From Lactobacillus isalae (GTDB lineage Bacteria > Bacillota > Bacilli > Lactobacillales > Lactobacillaceae), in the NCBI RefSeq assembly GCF_947539375.1, contig NZ_OX443569.1:1240001-1304000 (forward strand): a DNA stretch of 64,000 nucleotides, written 5' to 3'. Below, piece after piece: positions 43,137 through 51,551 of this stretch; within the stretch, counting starts at the first letter, position 1, and each line of letters begins with the position of its first letter. Position numbers and translations under genes: made by a program. The notes beneath the pieces were generated by a model. That model saw nothing but the letters and a program-made list of their open reading frames with translations, ran no database searches and was not told where the DNA came from.

Positions 43137-43959
43137 TAGTAAGATTTTAGGCTACCAGCCAGGAAATAGTTTTATTCATGCCTTGAATGCTACTACAAAG
43201 ATGATCTTTTTAATTCTAGTCTCAATCGCCTGCATGGTTACTTACGATACTCGTTTTTTAATTGCAATCTGCGTTCTATCGTTGATTTTATTAAAAATTG
43301 CCGGTATCAAGTGGAAACAAGTTTCTTTTATTGTTAAGTTCATTATTGTGTTTGCTGTAATTAATATTTTGGCGGTTTTCATTTTTCAACCAACTTATGG
43401 TGAAAGTTTGTATCATTCAAGAACTGTTTTAATCAATGCGGGTTATTTTACCTTAACTGCTCAAGAACTATTTTATTTATTCAATGTTAGTCTGAAATAT
43501 ATCTGCTCAATTCCATTAGTTCTGCTCTTTTTGTTAACAACTAATCCTAGTCAATTCGCAGCTAGCTTAAATAAAATTGGTGTGAGCTATAAGGTGTCTT
43601 ATGCTGTTTCTCTAGCCTTGCGCTATATTCCTAACATTCAAGAGAGCTATTGGTCTATCTCTGCTGCTCAACAAGCGCGAGGAAATGAGCTTTCTAAAAA
43701 GGCATCCCTAGGCAAGCGAATCCACGGAACGTTAAATATTGTGACGCCCCTTATCTTTTCAAGTCTTGACCGTATTGATACAATCAGTACTGCTATGCAG
43801 CTCAGACGATTCGGCTCAAAGAAAAAGCGAACTTGGTACGTAGCTGAAAAATTTAGCCTAGCTGATTACTTAGTTACAAGTCTAGCTTTTATTCTCGTTT
43901 TAGTTGTTATTCTGCTCTTCAAAGTCAACTCAGGACGCTTTTACAATCCGTTTGTGTAA
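43129..43959 (+). CDS. ECF transporter T component
   Basis: A 276-residue transmembrane coupling protein, the EcfT/CbiQ type. Typical features are the N-terminal LGYQPGNSFIHALNATTKMI, about five helices, and the coupling helices with the signature AAQQARGNELSKKASLGKR and a second TAMQLRRFGSKKKR. I use ATG 43129, which overlaps the ATPase stop and has GGAAGG upstream; a longer frame exists but runs deep into the ATPase gene. Last gene of the operon. Confidence 0.92.
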   Translation: MNDSKILGYQPGNSFIHALNATTKMIFLILVSIACMVTYDTRFLIAICVLSLILLKIAGIKWKQVSFIVKFIIVFAVINILAVFIFQPTYGESLYHSRTVLINAGYFTLTAQELFYLFNVSLKYICSIPLVLLFLLTTNPSQFAASLNKIGVSYKVSYAVSLALRYIPNIQESYWSISAAQQARGNELSKKASLGKRIHGTLNIVTPLIFSSLDRIDTISTAMQLRRFGSKKKRTWYVAEKFSLADYLVTSLAFILVLVVILLFKVNSGRFYNPFV

Positions 43960-44021
43960 AAGTTTCTTTTACTGTTAATATACGTTAAAATATATTAATA
44001 ATAATGAAAGAGGGAGAGCTT

Positions 44022-44735
44022 ATGAATAACTTTTCACAAGAACCAGAACGTCGCACAATCGTTGACGTAACTGGCTTAAATAGATTCTTAAGCAGAATGT
44101 ACGGTATGATGACAATCGCCGTTTTAGTTTCTGCTTTAAGTGCTTACTTAACAATGACTGTCTTTAGAACACAAGTAATGACTTTATTTGCTAGCAACCC
44201 AGCAATGACGTGGATTTTATTGTTAGTTCCACTTGCATTGACTTTTGGAATTAGCTTTAGAGCAACAAGAAATCCGGTAGCTAGCTTTGTCATGTTAATG
44301 ATTATGGCAATTGTTTACGGAGTTGAATTTTCTTTAATTGCCGGTGCCTACACTGGTCGTAGCATCGCTTCCGCATTCGTTGCTTCTTCTACTGTTTTCA
44401 TTACAATGGCAGTAATTGGTACAACAACTAAGAAGAACTTAAACAATCTTGGCTCTTACGCTTCAGCTGCCTTGATTGGTTTAATTGTTGCAATGCTTAT
44501 CAACATGTTCTTAAGAAATCCAATGGTTTCTTACATCTTTTCATTCATCGCAGTTATCATCTTCACTATCTTAACTGCTTGGGATGCACAAAGAATGAAG
44601 CAAATTTACGAAAACTACGGTGGTCAAGTTTCTGTTGATGGTTTGGCTGTTGCAGGTGCTTTAGCACTTTACCTAGACTTCGTTAACTTGTTCTTACAAT
44701 TCTTACAAATCTTTGGATTTAGCGATAGAAATTAA
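44022..44735 (+). CDS. Bax inhibitor-1 / YccA-family membrane protein
   Basis: A 237-residue protein with seven hydrophobic helices of the BI-1 (TMBIM/YccA) family; GVEFSLIAGAYTGRSIASAF and the C-terminal LALYLDFVNLFLQFLQIFG are characteristic. Bacterial members act as calcium or proton leak channels or as FtsH modulators. ATG 44022 is chosen because GAGGGAGAG lies just upstream; an ATG six codons earlier lies before that site. Single gene with its own terminator. Confidence 0.92.
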   Translation: MNNFSQEPERRTIVDVTGLNRFLSRMYGMMTIAVLVSALSAYLTMTVFRTQVMTLFASNPAMTWILLLVPLALTFGISFRATRNPVASFVMLMIMAIVYGVEFSLIAGAYTGRSIASAFVASSTVFITMAVIGTTTKKNLNNLGSYASAALIGLIVAMLINMFLRNPMVSYIFSFIAVIIFTILTAWDAQRMKQIYENYGGQVSVDGLAVAGALALYLDFVNLFLQFLQIFGFSDRN

Positions 44736-44744
44736 TAATATATA

Positions 44745-44782
44745 AAAATGCAAGGTGCTATTGAGGCAACCTCGCATTTTTA
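44745..44782 (+). terminator. Terminator after the BI-1 gene
   Basis: AAAAATGC-A-AGG (44745-44756) pairs with CCT-C-GCATTTTT (44771-44782), one mismatch. Confidence 0.82.
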
Positions 44783-44835
44783 TTTTGGATTAAATTTGAT
44801 ACAGATGTTAGCGTTAAGGTAAGGGAAGAATTATC

Positions 44836-45120
44836 ATGACAGAAGAAGTTTTAATTCAACGCTTAGAAAATTTTGCGCAAGAAAAAAATATCGATTGTAT
44901 TTGTCTTGATATGAATCCAACCTATATTCCAGTTGCTTCTAACCAAGATAGAGTTATTTTTATGAACAATAACTGGAAAGAAAAATATAAAAATGTGTAT
45001 GCATTGGCTTATTTAATTGAAGGAGTACTACATAATACTACCTCTGTTTCCAAAATTGATAAGTACACCAAATACTTACTTAAAGAGATAAAAAATAACT
45101 CTATTACTGTTATTGATTAA
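44836..45120 (+). CDS. Hypothetical 94-residue protein, weakly ImmA/IrrE-like
   Basis: I do not recognise this protein with certainty. The layout (short N-terminal helix, two or three beta strands with ASNQDRVIFMNNNWKEKYKN, then the helix VYALAYLIEGVLHN) recalls the start of ImmA/IrrE (DUF955) metallopeptidase domains, where HExxH would lie in that helix; here the motif is absent. It starts at ATG 44836 behind AAGGGAAG. Flanked by terminators, so an independent gene. Possibly a decayed or non-catalytic relative. Confidence 0.6.
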   Translation: MTEEVLIQRLENFAQEKNIDCICLDMNPTYIPVASNQDRVIFMNNNWKEKYKNVYALAYLIEGVLHNTTSVSKIDKYTKYLLKEIKNNSITVID

Positions 45121-45129
45121 ATTATAAAG

Positions 45130-45168
45130 ACTAGAAAGGAGTGATCAATCAACCCTTTCTAGTTTTTT
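45130..45168 (+). terminator. Terminator with long stem
   Basis: ACTAGAAAGG (45130-45139) pairs with CCTTTCTAGT (45154-45163), followed by TTTTT, with an inner GATC palindrome in the loop. Confidence 0.88.
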
Positions 45169-45294
45169 CATATTCAAAATTTTTTTGCTTTACATATTAC
45201 AATAAAACTTTTAAATTTTTTCCAAGCTATTCTCTTCCCTGCTCTCTCAACTTTTTGTTAGATACAAATCACAATTTCTAGTAGTTTACGCCAC

Positions 45295-45347
45295 TTGATT
45301 GTACTAGATATTGTGTTATCCTCTGAAGTGTCGACAAGATATTGTAC
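45295..45347 (+). promoter_or_regulatory. nrdJ promoter with two NrdR-box-like sites
   Basis: TTGATT (45295-45300) and TATCCT (45317-45322) are 16 bp apart. Two copies of AGATATTGT start at 45306 and 45337, 31 bp apart. Extended to 16 bp, the first (45301-45316) matches the NrdR consensus ACACWAWATATWGTGT at 13 positions and the second at 11. Paired boxes near three helical turns apart are the standard NrdR arrangement. The first box fills the promoter spacer. No cobalamin-riboswitch B12 box was seen. Confidence 0.55.
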
Positions 45348-45365
45348 TTTAGGAGAGATAAAAAT

Positions 45366-47600
45366 ATGTCTGATTTGAGAATCACACTTGATCCAGATTT
45401 TATTGCACAAACTAAAAAAGAGATTACTCCTCACTGGGGAGAGTTAGGCTGGGTTACATATAAAAGAACATATGCACGCTGGCTTGATGATAAAAATCGT
45501 TCTGAAAATTGGGACGAAACTGTTAAACGCGTAATTGAAGGTAATATTAATCTTGATCCACGCTTGCAACATAATCCTAGTGAAAAGACCGTCCAAGAAT
45601 TAACAGCTGAGGCTAAGCAACTATTCCGTCTAGTCTATGGTCTAGCTGCTACTCCATCTGGTCGAAACTTATGGATTTCAGGAACTGACTATCAAAAGAG
45701 AAATGGCGATTCACTAAATAACTGCTGGTTTATTGCCATTCGTCCTCAAAAATACGGTAATAGTCACATAGTTCCTGCTTACCTTACTCAAGACCAAATC
45801 GCCCCATCGATGCCTTTTTCATTTCTTTTTGACCAATTAATGAAAGGCGGCGGCGTTGGCTTTTCTGTAGTTGATGAAAACATTAAGCAGATTCCTAAGC
45901 TTAATCAAAAGGTAGACTTAGCCATTGTTATTGACAAAAAGAGTAAATCATATGATGCTTCAATCAAGTTAGGTGCTACCGACCTTGATGAATGGAAAAA
46001 AGATAATCACGAAAAAGATGATTACATTTACTACAAACTTCCTGACACTCGTGAAGGTTGGGTTTTAGCCAATGCCCGTTTAATTGACATGCATTTCGAC
46101 TCAACTAATCCTGAAAATAAGAAAAAGCTCGTACTCGATATCAGTGACATTCGTCCTTATGGAGCAAAAATTCACGGCTTTGGCGGTACAGCTTCTGGCC
46201 CAATGCCACTAGTAGAAATGCTTTTTGATATTAATCAAATTCTTAATGACCGTGCTGGTCAAAAACTAACTGCGGTTGATGCAACAGATATCTGCAACTT
46301 AATTGGTAAAACAGTAGTTGCTGGTAACGTAAGAAGAAGTGCAGAGCTAGCACTTGGCTCAAGTGATAATCAAGATTTCATCACAATGAAGCAAGATAAA
46401 AAGAAACTTTACCACCACCGCTGGGCATCAAATAATAGTGTAGCTATTAATTCGGAATTCGATAATTATCAACCAATTGCAGACAGCATTTTGCATAACG
46501 GTGAACCTGGTGTTGTTAACCTTGAATTATCTCGCAATTACGGTCGTATTAAAGACGGTTATCAAGCTGGCATTGATGATGAGGTCGAAGGAACTAATCC
46601 TTGTGGAGAAATTTCATTAGCTAACGGTGAACCATGTAACTTATTTGAAGTCTTTCCTTTCATTGCTCAAAAGCAAGGCTGGGATCTTAAAGAAGCTTTC
46701 AGATTAGCTGCTCGCTACACCAAACGTGTTACTTTCAGTCCTTATGATTGGGAAGTTTCGCGTAAGATTATCAACAAAAATCGCCGAATTGGTGTATCAA
46801 TGTCTGGTATTCAAGACTGGATTCTATCTACTTTTGGCCATCGCGTGGTTACTGGCTTTAAGACTGCAACGGATTCAGAAACCGGCAAAGAAATTAAAGA
46901 TCCTGTTTATGATCCTGAAATCATCAAAACTGTGGACGACTTATATCAATCTGTTGTTAACGCAGATAAAGACTACAGCCAAGAACTAAATTGCAATACC
47001 TCAATTAAACACACTACAGTAAAGCCTTCTGGTACTGTGGCCAAACTTGCAGGAGTTTCCGAAGGAATGCACTTCCACTATTCAGGTTACTTGATTCAAC
47101 GCATTCGCTTCCAAGAAACCGATCCCCTTCTTCCAGCACTAAAAGCTTGCGGCTATCGAACTGAACCTGATATCTACACACCACATACTATCTGTGTTGA
47201 GTTTCCAATTAAGGCTGCCAATGCCGATAGTAACAACTTTGCCTCTGCTGGAACTGTTTCAATTGCTGAACAATTTGCTACGCAAGCCTTTCTCCAAACT
47301 TATTGGTCAGACAACGCCGTAAGTTGTACCATTACTTTTCAAAATGATGAAAGTGATCAAATAGCACCACTTCTACATCAATATCGCCACGCTATTAAAT
47401 CTACTTCACTTCTTCCTTATTATGGCGGCTCACTAAAGCAAGCTCCAAAAGAACCAATTAGTAAAGAAAAATACGAAAAAGCTGATAACGAAATCACTGG
47501 CAATGTCGAAATAGTCTTTGAACAGAATAATGAGGATCAAAAGGGACTTGAATTAGTAGACCAAAGCGATTGTGATAATGGTGCTTGCCCAATTAAGTAA
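45366..47600 (+). CDS. nrdJ: Adenosylcobalamin-dependent ribonucleoside-triphosphate reductase
   Basis: A 744-residue class II reductase, close in length to the L. leichmannii enzyme (739). It makes dNTPs from NTPs using adenosylcobalamin to generate a thiyl radical. The cysteines can be matched to the known set: Cys120 (LNNCWF), thiyl Cys413 in GTNPCGEISL, Cys424 (GEPCNLF), and the C-terminal redox pair Cys736 and Cys741 in CDNGACPIK. ATG 45366 follows AGGAGAG; an earlier in-frame ATG lies before that site. It heads a unit with three B12-related genes. Confidence 0.96.
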   Translation: MSDLRITLDPDFIAQTKKEITPHWGELGWVTYKRTYARWLDDKNRSENWDETVKRVIEGNINLDPRLQHNPSEKTVQELTAEAKQLFRLVYGLAATPSGRNLWISGTDYQKRNGDSLNNCWFIAIRPQKYGNSHIVPAYLTQDQIAPSMPFSFLFDQLMKGGGVGFSVVDENIKQIPKLNQKVDLAIVIDKKSKSYDASIKLGATDLDEWKKDNHEKDDYIYYKLPDTREGWVLANARLIDMHFDSTNPENKKKLVLDISDIRPYGAKIHGFGGTASGPMPLVEMLFDINQILNDRAGQKLTAVDATDICNLIGKTVVAGNVRRSAELALGSSDNQDFITMKQDKKKLYHHRWASNNSVAINSEFDNYQPIADSILHNGEPGVVNLELSRNYGRIKDGYQAGIDDEVEGTNPCGEISLANGEPCNLFEVFPFIAQKQGWDLKEAFRLAARYTKRVTFSPYDWEVSRKIINKNRRIGVSMSGIQDWILSTFGHRVVTGFKTATDSETGKEIKDPVYDPEIIKTVDDLYQSVVNADKDYSQELNCNTSIKHTTVKPSGTVAKLAGVSEGMHFHYSGYLIQRIRFQETDPLLPALKACGYRTEPDIYTPHTICVEFPIKAANADSNNFASAGTVSIAEQFATQAFLQTYWSDNAVSCTITFQNDESDQIAPLLHQYRHAIKSTSLLPYYGGSLKQAPKEPISKEKYEKADNEITGNVEIVFEQNNEDQKGLELVDQSDCDNGACPIK

Positions 47601-47619
47601 TAAGAGGAGAATTCTAATA

Positions 47620-48006
47620 ATGAAAAACACTAAAAAGTTAAGTATTTTTGCTGCAATTATTTTATTTTTTACCTTTAGTCTAACTGGCTGTCAAAATAAT
47701 CAAGAAAAAGCTAAGGCTAAAACCGATCAAATTACTGTTACCTATACTTTGAAAGATAACAAAAAGACCTTTGCTAACAAAAAAGTTCATCTTAAAAAGA
47801 ATTCTACTGTAGCTACTGGTCTTAAAAAAAATTGGAAAGTAAAGAGCCAAAAAGAATTCATCACTGCTATTGATGGTAAAAAGCAAAATCCTCAAAAGAA
47901 GATCTACTGGACTTATACAGTAAATGGCAAAATGGTAAACAAAACTGCTTACCAACAAAAGCTTAAGAACAAGGACAAGGTAGTATTCACTCGGAGTAAG
48001 TATTAA
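47620..48006 (+). CDS. DUF4430 lipoprotein, possible extracellular cobalamin-binding protein
   Basis: A 128-residue lipoprotein with a lipobox FSLTGC (Cys24) and one mature domain (about 38-128) of the DUF4430 type: ITVTYTLKDNKKTFANKKVH, then the family ending YWTYTVNGKMVNKTAYQQKL and KDKVVF. The same domain forms the C-terminal part of mammalian transcobalamin and intrinsic factor. It lies between nrdJ (19 bp) and the CbrT-like S component (one-base overlap, TAATG), so a role in delivering B12 to that transporter is a fair inference; binding has not been shown here. Confidence 0.85.
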   Translation: MKNTKKLSIFAAIILFFTFSLTGCQNNQEKAKAKTDQITVTYTLKDNKKTFANKKVHLKKNSTVATGLKKNWKVKSQKEFITAIDGKKQNPQKKIYWTYTVNGKMVNKTAYQQKLKNKDKVVFTRSKY

Positions 48007-48527
48007 TGGTGACAGAAGAACTTGCAGGAACTAAGAGGCTCGCGCTCTTAGGAGTTCTAACCGCCTTATGCGTTGTTTTGAGAATTTTCAAAATTATTCC
48101 TGTTCCTAATGTTCAACCTGTTACTGCAATCATCATGCTCACTACCCTCTTTGTAAGCGGAGAAATGGGATTTGCCTTGGCCATTTTAACGATGATTATT
48201 TCCAATATTTTTCTTGGTTTCGGCATTTGGACAATTCCGCAGATTCTTGCCTATGGTGGTTGCGTTTTAACAATTCTTCTATTTAAAAAGCTAACTCCAC
48301 TTACAAAATGGTTTTGGTTGCAATTAGCTCTAGTAGCATTTTTAGGTATTGAATATGGGATCTTAGTAGATTTAGGAATGACGATTTTTGGCAGTTTACC
48401 AGCCTTTATTGCTTACTGGGCAGGTAGTATTTTATTTGATACCTATCATGCAATCGGCAATGTTGTTTTTTACTTACTCTTATATAAACCTATCTCTTTA
48501 GCACTTAAGCATTTCTTTGAGGATTAA
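48006..48527 (+). CDS. cbrT: ECF transporter S component, CbrT-like (cobalamin)
   Basis: A 173-residue membrane protein with about six helices, resembling CbrT, the B12-specific S component described in Lactobacillus delbrueckii (LALLGVLTALCVVLRIFKII, VPNVQPVTAIIMLTTLFVSG, GSILFDTYHAIGNVVFYLLL). No ATPase or T gene lies next to it, so it presumably docks on the shared (group II) ECF module encoded elsewhere. ATG or GTG choice is fixed by overlap with the preceding stop. It is tied to the lipoprotein and adenosyltransferase genes by overlap and a one-base gap, supporting the cobalamin assignment. Confidence 0.85.
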   Translation: MVTEELAGTKRLALLGVLTALCVVLRIFKIIPVPNVQPVTAIIMLTTLFVSGEMGFALAILTMIISNIFLGFGIWTIPQILAYGGCVLTILLFKKLTPLTKWFWLQLALVAFLGIEYGILVDLGMTIFGSLPAFIAYWAGSILFDTYHAIGNVVFYLLLYKPISLALKHFFED

Positions 48528-48528
48528 T

Positions 48529-49065
48529 ATGACACTTAAAATTTATACTAAAGTCGGCGACCAGGGAAAAACCAAGCAAGTTAGTGGAAAAATGGTCCCA
48601 AAATATGACTTACAAATTGAAACTCTCGGCAATCTTGACGAACTTCAATCTTACTTAGGCGTAACAATCGCTAACTTATCAGATAATTGCCAAGTTCTAA
48701 AAGATGAACTACAAAAGAGACAAAAAGAACTATATCAGTTTCAAGCCGATATTGTCGTCAGACGACACCAAGAAATTACTCCCGATAAGGTTAAAGAATT
48801 AGAAGTCAGGATTGATAAGATTACACAGCAATATCCTCGAATTCCAGCTTTTATCCTTCCTGGTGGCTCACCCACCGCTGCCAATTTGCAGTATAGCCGC
48901 ACATTGACACGGCGCGCTGAACGGTCACTAGTTGAGCTAAATGATAAAAAGCAGCCAATTTCACCTTTTAACCTGGAATATATTAATCGTCTATCTGACT
49001 ATCTCTTTACCCTAGCTCGCTACGCTAATGTCTTAGACGGATATCAAGAAGTCAAAAGCAAATAA
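48529..49065 (+). CDS. pduO: PduO-type ATP:cob(I)alamin adenosyltransferase
   Basis: A 178-residue adenosyltransferase of the PduO/MMAB family that converts cob(I)alamin to adenosylcobalamin. N-terminal ATP loop KIYTKVGDQGKTKQVSG, then PGGSPTAANLQYSRTLTRRA and ERSLVEL with the conserved Arg/Glu, and RLSDYLFTLARYANVLDG at the end. GAGG lies 7 bp before the ATG. It makes the cofactor used by the reductase at the head of the unit. A terminator closes the block. Confidence 0.94.
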   Translation: MTLKIYTKVGDQGKTKQVSGKMVPKYDLQIETLGNLDELQSYLGVTIANLSDNCQVLKDELQKRQKELYQFQADIVVRRHQEITPDKVKELEVRIDKITQQYPRIPAFILPGGSPTAANLQYSRTLTRRAERSLVELNDKKQPISPFNLEYINRLSDYLFTLARYANVLDGYQEVKSK

Positions 49066-49070
49066 AAATT

Positions 49071-49104
49071 AACTCCGTTAGAAAAATATCTAACGGAGTT
49101 TTTT
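49071..49104 (+). terminator. Terminator of the nrdJ-B12 block
   Basis: AACTCCGTTAGA (49071-49082) pairs perfectly with TCTAACGGAGTT (49089-49100), followed by TTTT, a few bases behind the adenosyltransferase stop. Confidence 0.92.
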
Positions 49105-50110
49105 ATTGAGAGTTAAATTTGTAAATCGATTTTCCCTGCCCTATACTTAATTTATAGGTTTATATAAGGAGTTATTTATGACAGTTCATATTACGAATTT
49201 ATATGGCATGGCAATGAATAGTGTTGCACAAATAGCACAACAAATGGTCGCTAAAATTGGAGTCCAAATGGGAATGAATGAACTTGGGATTTATGCCTAC
49301 CATTGGAAAGAAGAGCCTGACCAAGCTAAAAGTACACGCTTTGATGGAATCATTGCTTCGTTATCAGTTGGGGACACAGTTATATTCCAATCACCGAACT
49401 GGATAGCAATTGAATGGGATCAAGCGTTAATTGATCATGTTAATATTTATCCTAACGTAAAAAAAATTATCTTTATTCATGATGTTATCCCCTTAATGTT
49501 TGAAAGCAATCGTTACTTATTGCCACAACATATTGATTACTATAACAAGGCAGACGTCTTAATTGTACCTTCCAAAAAGATGTACGATTTTTTAAGAAAA
49601 AATGGATTAAAAGAAAAACCATATGTCGTACAGCATTTTTGGGATCACTATCCTTGCCAAATAAACTATTTTATAACTCCACAAAATAATAAGGTAATAA
49701 ACTTTGCTGGTAATGCGGACAAGTTTGACTTTGTTAACAATTGGGGAAATCCTCATGTGAAATTACAGGTCTTTTCCGATCCAAGCAAAAAATTTGATGA
49801 TCAAAACTTGGAATTTATGGGTTGGAAAAATGATCCTATCTTACTTGAAGAATTACGTAGATCTGGTGGCTTTGGTCTAGTTTGGTCAGAAGAACCATAC
49901 TGGTCAGAATATATGACAATGAACACTTCTTATAAACTAAGTACCTACCTTGCTGCTGGAATTCCAATTATTGTAAATAGTAAAACGCCTGAAGCAGAAA
50001 CTATTAAACGTAAGAAACTAGGAATTATTGCTGATAGTTTAGCTGAGGCACAAGCCAAGGTCCTTCAAGTAAATGATGATGAATATAAAGAAATGACTGA
50101 TAATGTAGAA

Positions 50111-50115
50111 AGTTT
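50111..50115 (+). repeat. Target-site duplication, left copy
   Basis: AGTTT, repeated directly at 51587-51591 on the other side of the element; the original gene has it once (GAA AGT TTT GCT). Confidence 0.88.
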
Positions 50116-50122
50116 GTAGTGA

Positions 50123-50156
50123 CCCCCGAAATTCGGACACGGATTTCGGGGGTTTT
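50123..50156 (+). terminator. Terminator-like hairpin at the IS left end, covering the transposase ribosome site
   Basis: CCCCCGAAAT (50123-50132) and ATTTCGGGGG (50143-50152) form a perfect 10-bp stem with a 10-nt loop, followed by TTTT. The GGGGG of the right arm is the likely ribosome binding site of the transposase, 7 bp before its ATG. Transcripts entering from outside would terminate or hide this site, a common way for IS elements to limit expression by neighbours. Confidence 0.75.
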
Positions 50157-50159
50157 ACT

Positions 50160-51551
50160 ATGTCTAAATTAACTAAAAAAGATAAATTGAATATTTATAA
50201 AGAATGGACGATTGAAAATAAAAGATCGACATATTTAAGTAAAAAGTATGGAATAGGATCAGTTAGTATTAAGTACTTAGTTTCACTCATTCATAGGCAT
50301 GGAATAGATATATTAGATAAGCCCTATACTTATTATTCAGCCCAATTTAAGCTAGAAGCTATCAATCGGGTTTTAGTCAATCATGAGACTGCTTACTCTG
50401 TATCTTTAGAATTGGGCTTGAAAAGTCAAGGCATGCTTATTAATTGGATTCGCTCTTATAAAGAAAACGGGTATAATGTCGTTATTAAGAGGAAGGGACG
50501 ACGAACCTGTGAACAAAGAACTAGAGAAATTGAAGAAAGAAAACGAAGAATTGCGTCGCCAGAATTTAAAGCTTACTGTCGAGAACGCATTTATAAAAAA
50601 ATTGGATGCCTTGGTTCAAAAGAGAAAAAACCAACCAAAACAGAAATAGCACAAGCTGTTAGAGAATTAAGGCTAGAACTTGGGTTGGGTGTTAAAACTA
50701 TCTTGTCGATTTTAAATGATCCGAATAATGCTTTACCTAGCTTATCCAGAAGCAATTATTACGATATTTTAAAGCGCGAAGATCAAGATGAGATAAAGCA
50801 CCACGGTCTAATTAAACGAATTAAAGAAATATTCTTTGAACTTAAAGCTAGATACACTGCTCCAGGTTATCGAACAATAACTGATCACTTACATAGTGAA
50901 GGCTTTATAATCAATCGAAAAACAGTCTATCGTTTAATGCGTAAACTTAATTTGATTGGATATCGTATGAAACGTAGAAGACGCTACAACAGCTTTGAGG
51001 GTGAAATTGAAGGAAGAATTAAACCTAACTTAATTAAACGCAACTTCTTTGCCGTTAGGCCAAATATGAAATGGTACACAGATATTACTGAATTCAACTT
51101 AAGAGGACAAAAGCTTTATCTATCGCCTATTATCGATGGCTGTGGGAGAGATATTGTCGCTTATAATATCTCTCGTAGTCCCAACTTACAGCAGGTAATG
51201 ACTATGCTTGATGATGCATTTAAAGCTAATGGTTCATTGAATGGATTAGTATTTCATTCAGATCGTGGCTGGCAATATCAACATAAGACTTATCAATATG
51301 AACTTGCAAGACGTGGCATTGAACAAAGCATGTCTAGGAAAGGCTGTTCTCCAGACGATGGGCTTATGGAAGGCTTCTTTGGCATACTTAAAAGAGAGAT
51401 GTTTTATGGCAAAGAATCAAACTATGCCAATCTGAATGAATTGGAACAATCGATTAAAGATTATATTCATTTCTATAATTACGAAAGGACAAAGAGTAAA
51501 CTAAAAGGACTGACTCCGATTCAATATCGAAATCAATCCTTAGTTGCATAA
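50160..51551 (+). CDS. IS3-family transposase, orfA and orfB in one continuous frame
   Basis: A 463-codon frame. Residues 1-110 look like the two HTH modules of OrfA (LTKKDKLNIYKEWTIENKRS and a second around ETAYSVSLELGLKSQGM); from about 165 on it is OrfB with the DDE integrase core (WYTDITEFNLRGQ, VFHSDRGWQYQHKTY, DDGLMEGFFGILKREM). Between them (about 113-162) the read frame gives an Arg/Lys/Cys-rich stretch, whereas the +1 frame at 50503-50649 encodes a normal OrfA leucine zipper (NKELEKLKKENEELRRQN, LKLTVENAFIKKLDALV) and a stop. An A7 slippery run sits at 50595-50601. So an indel near 50500 seems to have joined the frames, and the protein lacks its zipper. Confidence 0.85.
   Translation: MSKLTKKDKLNIYKEWTIENKRSTYLSKKYGIGSVSIKYLVSLIHRHGIDILDKPYTYYSAQFKLEAINRVLVNHETAYSVSLELGLKSQGMLINWIRSYKENGYNVVIKRKGRRTCEQRTREIEERKRRIASPEFKAYCRERIYKKIGCLGSKEKKPTKTEIAQAVRELRLELGLGVKTILSILNDPNNALPSLSRSNYYDILKREDQDEIKHHGLIKRIKEIFFELKARYTAPGYRTITDHLHSEGFIINRKTVYRLMRKLNLIGYRMKRRRRYNSFEGEIEGRIKPNLIKRNFFAVRPNMKWYTDITEFNLRGQKLYLSPIIDGCGRDIVAYNISRSPNLQQVMTMLDDAFKANGSLNGLVFHSDRGWQYQHKTYQYELARRGIEQSMSRKGCSPDDGLMEGFFGILKREMFYGKESNYANLNELEQSIKDYIHFYNYERTKSKLKGLTPIQYRNQSLVA

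Noticed and set aside
45171-45365. Possible cobalamin riboswitch before nrdJ
   Set aside because: No B12 box and no extensive helices; the region is AT-rich with a promoter and NrdR-like boxes that explain it.
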